Shown here: in pieces, positions 33,508-35,662 of the stretch
Numbering within the stretch: the stretch's first letter is position 1
Layout: the number at the start of each line of letters is the position of its first letter
DNA from: Victivallales bacterium
GTDB taxonomy: Bacteria > Verrucomicrobiota > Lentisphaeria > Victivallales > GWF2-38-69
Direction of reading: 5' to 3'
Length of the DNA stretch: 35,662 nt
Assembly (NCBI GenBank): GCA_021733985.1
Contig: JAIPJT010000027.1
Location: 1 to 35,662 of the forward strand
The notes under the pieces: model-generated
The model's input: only the letters and a program-made list of their open reading frames with translations
Told to the model about the DNA's origin: nothing
Database searches by the model: none
Program-made: the position numbers and the translations under genes

Positions 33508-34773
33508 TTACTTTTTATAATTTAAAGCTTCAGTCTCAAATCTAAACTTTTTTGGTATTAACTTACCCATTTTTCTCCACCCTCTATACTCAGCAGTTGC
33601 AGTAAATAGTACATCTGTAGATGAATTAAGTCCAGTCTCACATGAATCCTGAATGACTCCAATTATAAAACCTATACCAACCACCTGCATCGCAATATCA
33701 TTAGGCACTCCAAAAAGACTGCAGGCCAAAGGTATTAGAAGCAATGAACCACCGGCAACACCTGATGCTCCGCAAGCACTCACCGCTGCAAGTAAGCTTA
33801 ATATAACAGCAGTAGGAAAATCAATGTGAATTCCCATTGTAAATGCAGCAGAAAGTGACAATACTGATATAGACACAGCAGCTCCGGCCATATTAATTGT
33901 AGCACCTAAAGGAATAGAAACAGAATATGTATCTTTATCAAGTCCCAATCTTTCACATAAGTTCATATTCACAGGAATATTTGCAGCTGAACTTCTTGTA
34001 AAAAAAGCGGTAATTCCACTTTCTTTAAGACACCTGAAAACCAGTAAATAAGGATTTTGCCTTATTGCTATAAATACAATAAACGGATTTACCACCAATG
34101 CAACAAAAGTCATACATCCAATCAAAAGCAAAACTAATTTTCCATATCCTAATAAAGCTCCTATACCCTGCGCTGCAATAGAATTGAAAACCAATCCCAT
34201 GACTCCAAAAGGTGCTAAATTTATTATCCACTTAACAACTTTTGAAATAGCATCAGAAATATTAGCAAAAACTATCCTTGTATTCTCTGAACCTGCCTTT
34301 AATGCAAGCCCCATCAGAATAGCCCAAAAAAGAACTGCCACATAATTTGCATTAACAATAGCGTCTAATGGATTATCTGCAATTTTTAAAATAACGGATT
34401 TTAACACTTCACTTATCCCACTGGGTGCGGTTGCTCCTCCGATACTCTCTCCAAGTTGAAGCTTAATTTTAAAAATAAAACTCGCTATAACACCTGTCGC
34501 CCCGGAGAAAAAAGTACCTAAAACATATAAAATAATTATTGAAGTCATATTTGTCCTCTCCCCGCTTTTGTGTTGTGATATAGCAGAGATGACCAGAAAA
34601 AATACCAATATTGGAGCTATAGCCTTTAACATGCCGACAAAAAGTGTGCCTAAAATTGGTACAAAACTAAATGTTTCAGGTGCGGTAAAAGCAAGTACTG
34701 TCCCGAAGATTAACCCTAATATAATTCTTTTAACCAAACTAAGTTGATTCCATCTTCCAATAAAACTAATCAC
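33508..34773 (-). CDS. sstT: SstT-like sodium:serine/threonine symporter
   Basis: This 421-residue dicarboxylate/amino-acid:cation symporter (DAACS family) imports serine or threonine with Na+. It aligns with E. coli SstT from the start: [17 protein letters not shown], then LLGTLFVG-type IIGTLF region, [14 protein letters not shown], and the C-terminal [19 protein letters not shown], which is the SxxxPLGATxNMxG substrate-binding loop. I choose GTG at 34773 because GGGGGAG lies just upstream and the length then fits the family. An in-frame start at 34827 would overlap the phosphopantetheinyl-transferase gene and add 18 residues. The last family-typical segment is [18 protein letters not shown]. 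Confidence 0.9.
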   Translation of the reverse strand: MISFIGRWNQLSLVKRIILGLIFGTVLAFTAPETFSFVPILGTLFVGMLKAIAPILVFFLVISAISQHKSGERTNMTSIIILYVLGTFFSGATGVIASFIFKIKLQLGESIGGATAPSGISEVLKSVILKIADNPLDAIVNANYVAVLFWAILMGLALKAGSENTRIVFANISDAISKVVKWIINLAPFGVMGLVFNSIAAQGIGALLGYGKLVLLLIGCMTFVALVVNPFIVFIAIRQNPYLLVFRCLKESGITAFFTRSSAANIPVNMNLCERLGLDKDTYSVSIPLGATINMAGAAVSISVLSLSAAFTMGIHIDFPTAVILSLLAAVSACGASGVAGGSLLLIPLACSLFGVPNDIAMQVVGIGFIIGVIQDSCETGLNSSTDVLFTATAEYRGWRKMGKLIPKKFRFETEALNYKK

Positions 34774-34807
34774 AATCTCCCCCTGAATTAAGTTATTATT
34801 TCTATAC

Positions 34808-35482
34808 CTATAAATGGGTAATATCAATATATTCCAAATTCAAATTCCCGGTAAATTTCCCCTTTTCACAAATAGCTGCCGGAAATAATCTATCAAAACT
34901 TTTAACTTCTGTAAAATACCATTTACTCCCCATATAATTCAAAATATTTCCATCAGATATGTTTAAAGGAACATCAAATTTATCTAAACCTAATGATACT
35001 CCTTGGCCAATTGCTTTGATAAAACTTTCTTTTTTTGTCCAAATTTTATAGAAAACTTCTATTTGCTCTTTTTCATTTTTAATTGAAGTCAAGTAAGTAT
35101 ATTCATTAATAGAAAAAAATCTTTTGGCAATATCTATAAAATCTCTGAAAGGTTTTACGAATTCTATATCAACTCCTATTTCAACTTCTGAAACTGCGGA
35201 TACCACATGATTTTCTGAATGTGAAACATTAAAATAATTGTCATAATAGTTTTCTATATAAGGTTTGCCATAATTATTTTTGATTATTCTGTACTTTTTT
35301 AAATTAAAGATTTTTTCTATAACGAACTTTTTCAATAATATTGATATTGCCTCTATGGCTCTACACTTATCAAATTTATACTGATTAACCAATTGCTGCT
35401 CAAAAGCATTAAGTTTTCTGTAAAGAATATTTAAAGCACTTATATAATCTTTATCTTCAATTTTAGTGAACAATAATTTCAT
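34808..35482 (-). CDS. Sfp-type 4'-phosphopantetheinyl transferase
   Basis: This 224-residue enzyme moves phosphopantetheine from CoA to a serine of carrier proteins. The Sfp-type pattern is complete: NNYGKPYIE (about 68-76), [15 protein letters not shown] (about 83-97, with the SHS motif), [11 protein letters not shown] (about 101-111, with the Mg-binding D and E), and [23 protein letters not shown] (about 148-170, with the WxxKES/A..K.G.G motif). The length suits the Sfp class and is larger than AcpS. No polyketide or nonribosomal peptide genes are in view, so it may serve fatty-acid ACP or an operon elsewhere. It is followed closely by the SstT-like gene on the same strand. Confidence 0.92.
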   Translation of the reverse strand: MKLLFTKIEDKDYISALNILYRKLNAFEQQLVNQYKFDKCRAIEAISILLKKFVIEKIFNLKKYRIIKNNYGKPYIENYYDNYFNVSHSENHVVSAVSEVEIGVDIEFVKPFRDFIDIAKRFFSINEYTYLTSIKNEKEQIEVFYKIWTKKESFIKAIGQGVSLGLDKFDVPLNISDGNILNYMGSKWYFTEVKSFDRLFPAAICEKGKFTGNLNLEYIDITHL

Positions 35483-35605
35483 GAGAGCTTAAACTGAATT
35501 TTCTGTTAGTAACAACTATTATATAAACGGTTATTATTTAAGATAAAAGCATTAATCTTCTTAATGATAAAGTACTTATAATGAAATAAAATTTCATTTT
35601 ACTGG

Positions 35606-35662
35606 CTATGGCAATTTGACTTCCAGTAAATTTAGTATTTCCTGCTGTTCGTTGTCCGGTAT
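35606..35662 (-). CDS. Possible 3' end of a gene cut by the window
   Basis: In this frame the last 18 codons before a TAG at 35606-35608 read IPDNEQQEILNLLEVKLP, a credible protein C-terminus that runs off the window end. The rest lies outside. A TGAAAT-AAA-ATTTCA palindrome at about 35582-35596 follows it and could help termination. Too little is visible for a family call. Confidence 0.35.
   Translation of the reverse strand: MPDNEQQEILNLLEVKLP

Noticed and set aside
1-35662. tRNA, rRNA or CRISPR array
   Set aside because: I found no T-loop (GGTTCRA) sequences in a cloverleaf context, no rRNA-like blocks and no regularly spaced direct repeats.

Overview
The window is AT-rich bacterial chromosome (roughly 30% G+C by eye), densely coding on both strands. 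It reads as a core-gene region with scattered intergenic repeats, not as a phage or plasmid. An LpxC-family protein and proteins with signal peptides point to a two-membrane (diderm) bacterium. RNase HIII instead of a visible RNase HII, a SelB selenocysteine factor, a bacterial GOLPH3/GPP34 protein and a zinc-ribbon/kinase/EAL fusion are an unusual mix that would suit a deep-branching or candidate phylum. No rRNA, tRNA or other lineage marker is present, so I do not name a taxon.

Layout. 1-5.2 kb: a secreted lysine-rich protein of unknown function, a transposase remnant, rnhC, then a leftward nusB-ftsY pair and a lone HPr gene, with a GC-rich structured island between nusB and HPr. 5.4-9.8 kb: glutamate decarboxylase, mnmA (leftward) and a NAD-dependent reductase/epimerase, separated by hairpin-rich spacers. 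10.2-13.4 kb: a signalling-like cluster with a GcvH-fold protein lacking the lipoyl lysine, a zinc-ribbon/pseudokinase/degenerate-EAL protein, and a divergent GYF-like/RDD membrane protein. 13.6-18.6 kb (rightward): rplU with a clear terminator, an LpxC-like deacetylase overlapping a lipoate-protein ligase gene, a glycosyltransferase-39-like membrane protein with C-terminal TPRs, and a GPP34 protein behind a promoter with a palindrome. 18.6-20.7 kb: selB, convergent with GPP34 across a shared terminator.

21-28.4 kb: a second, inverted and frameshifted copy of the transposase remnant, a sodium:neurotransmitter-type symporter, a YiiX-like papain-fold hydrolase, cmk, a small unannotated gene with its own promoter signals, tpx, and a leftward GltS-like transporter followed by a frameshifted MmgE/PrpD gene. 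28.6-35.5 kb: a second GT39-like protein, a hotdog thioesterase and CorA (all leftward), a small membrane-anchored coiled-coil protein, an unannotated small ORF, an SstT-like symporter and an Sfp-type phosphopantetheinyl transferase. The last 57 bases probably hold the 3' end of another leftward gene.

Themes. Three probable Na+-coupled amino-acid transporters plus glutamate decarboxylase suggest amino-acid use with a sodium economy. Several proteins keep a fold but lose key residues (pseudokinase/EAL, GcvH-like, LpxC-like). The spacers hold a modular dispersed repeat family with at least four copies. I did not find a clear defence system, CRISPR array or complete mobile element.
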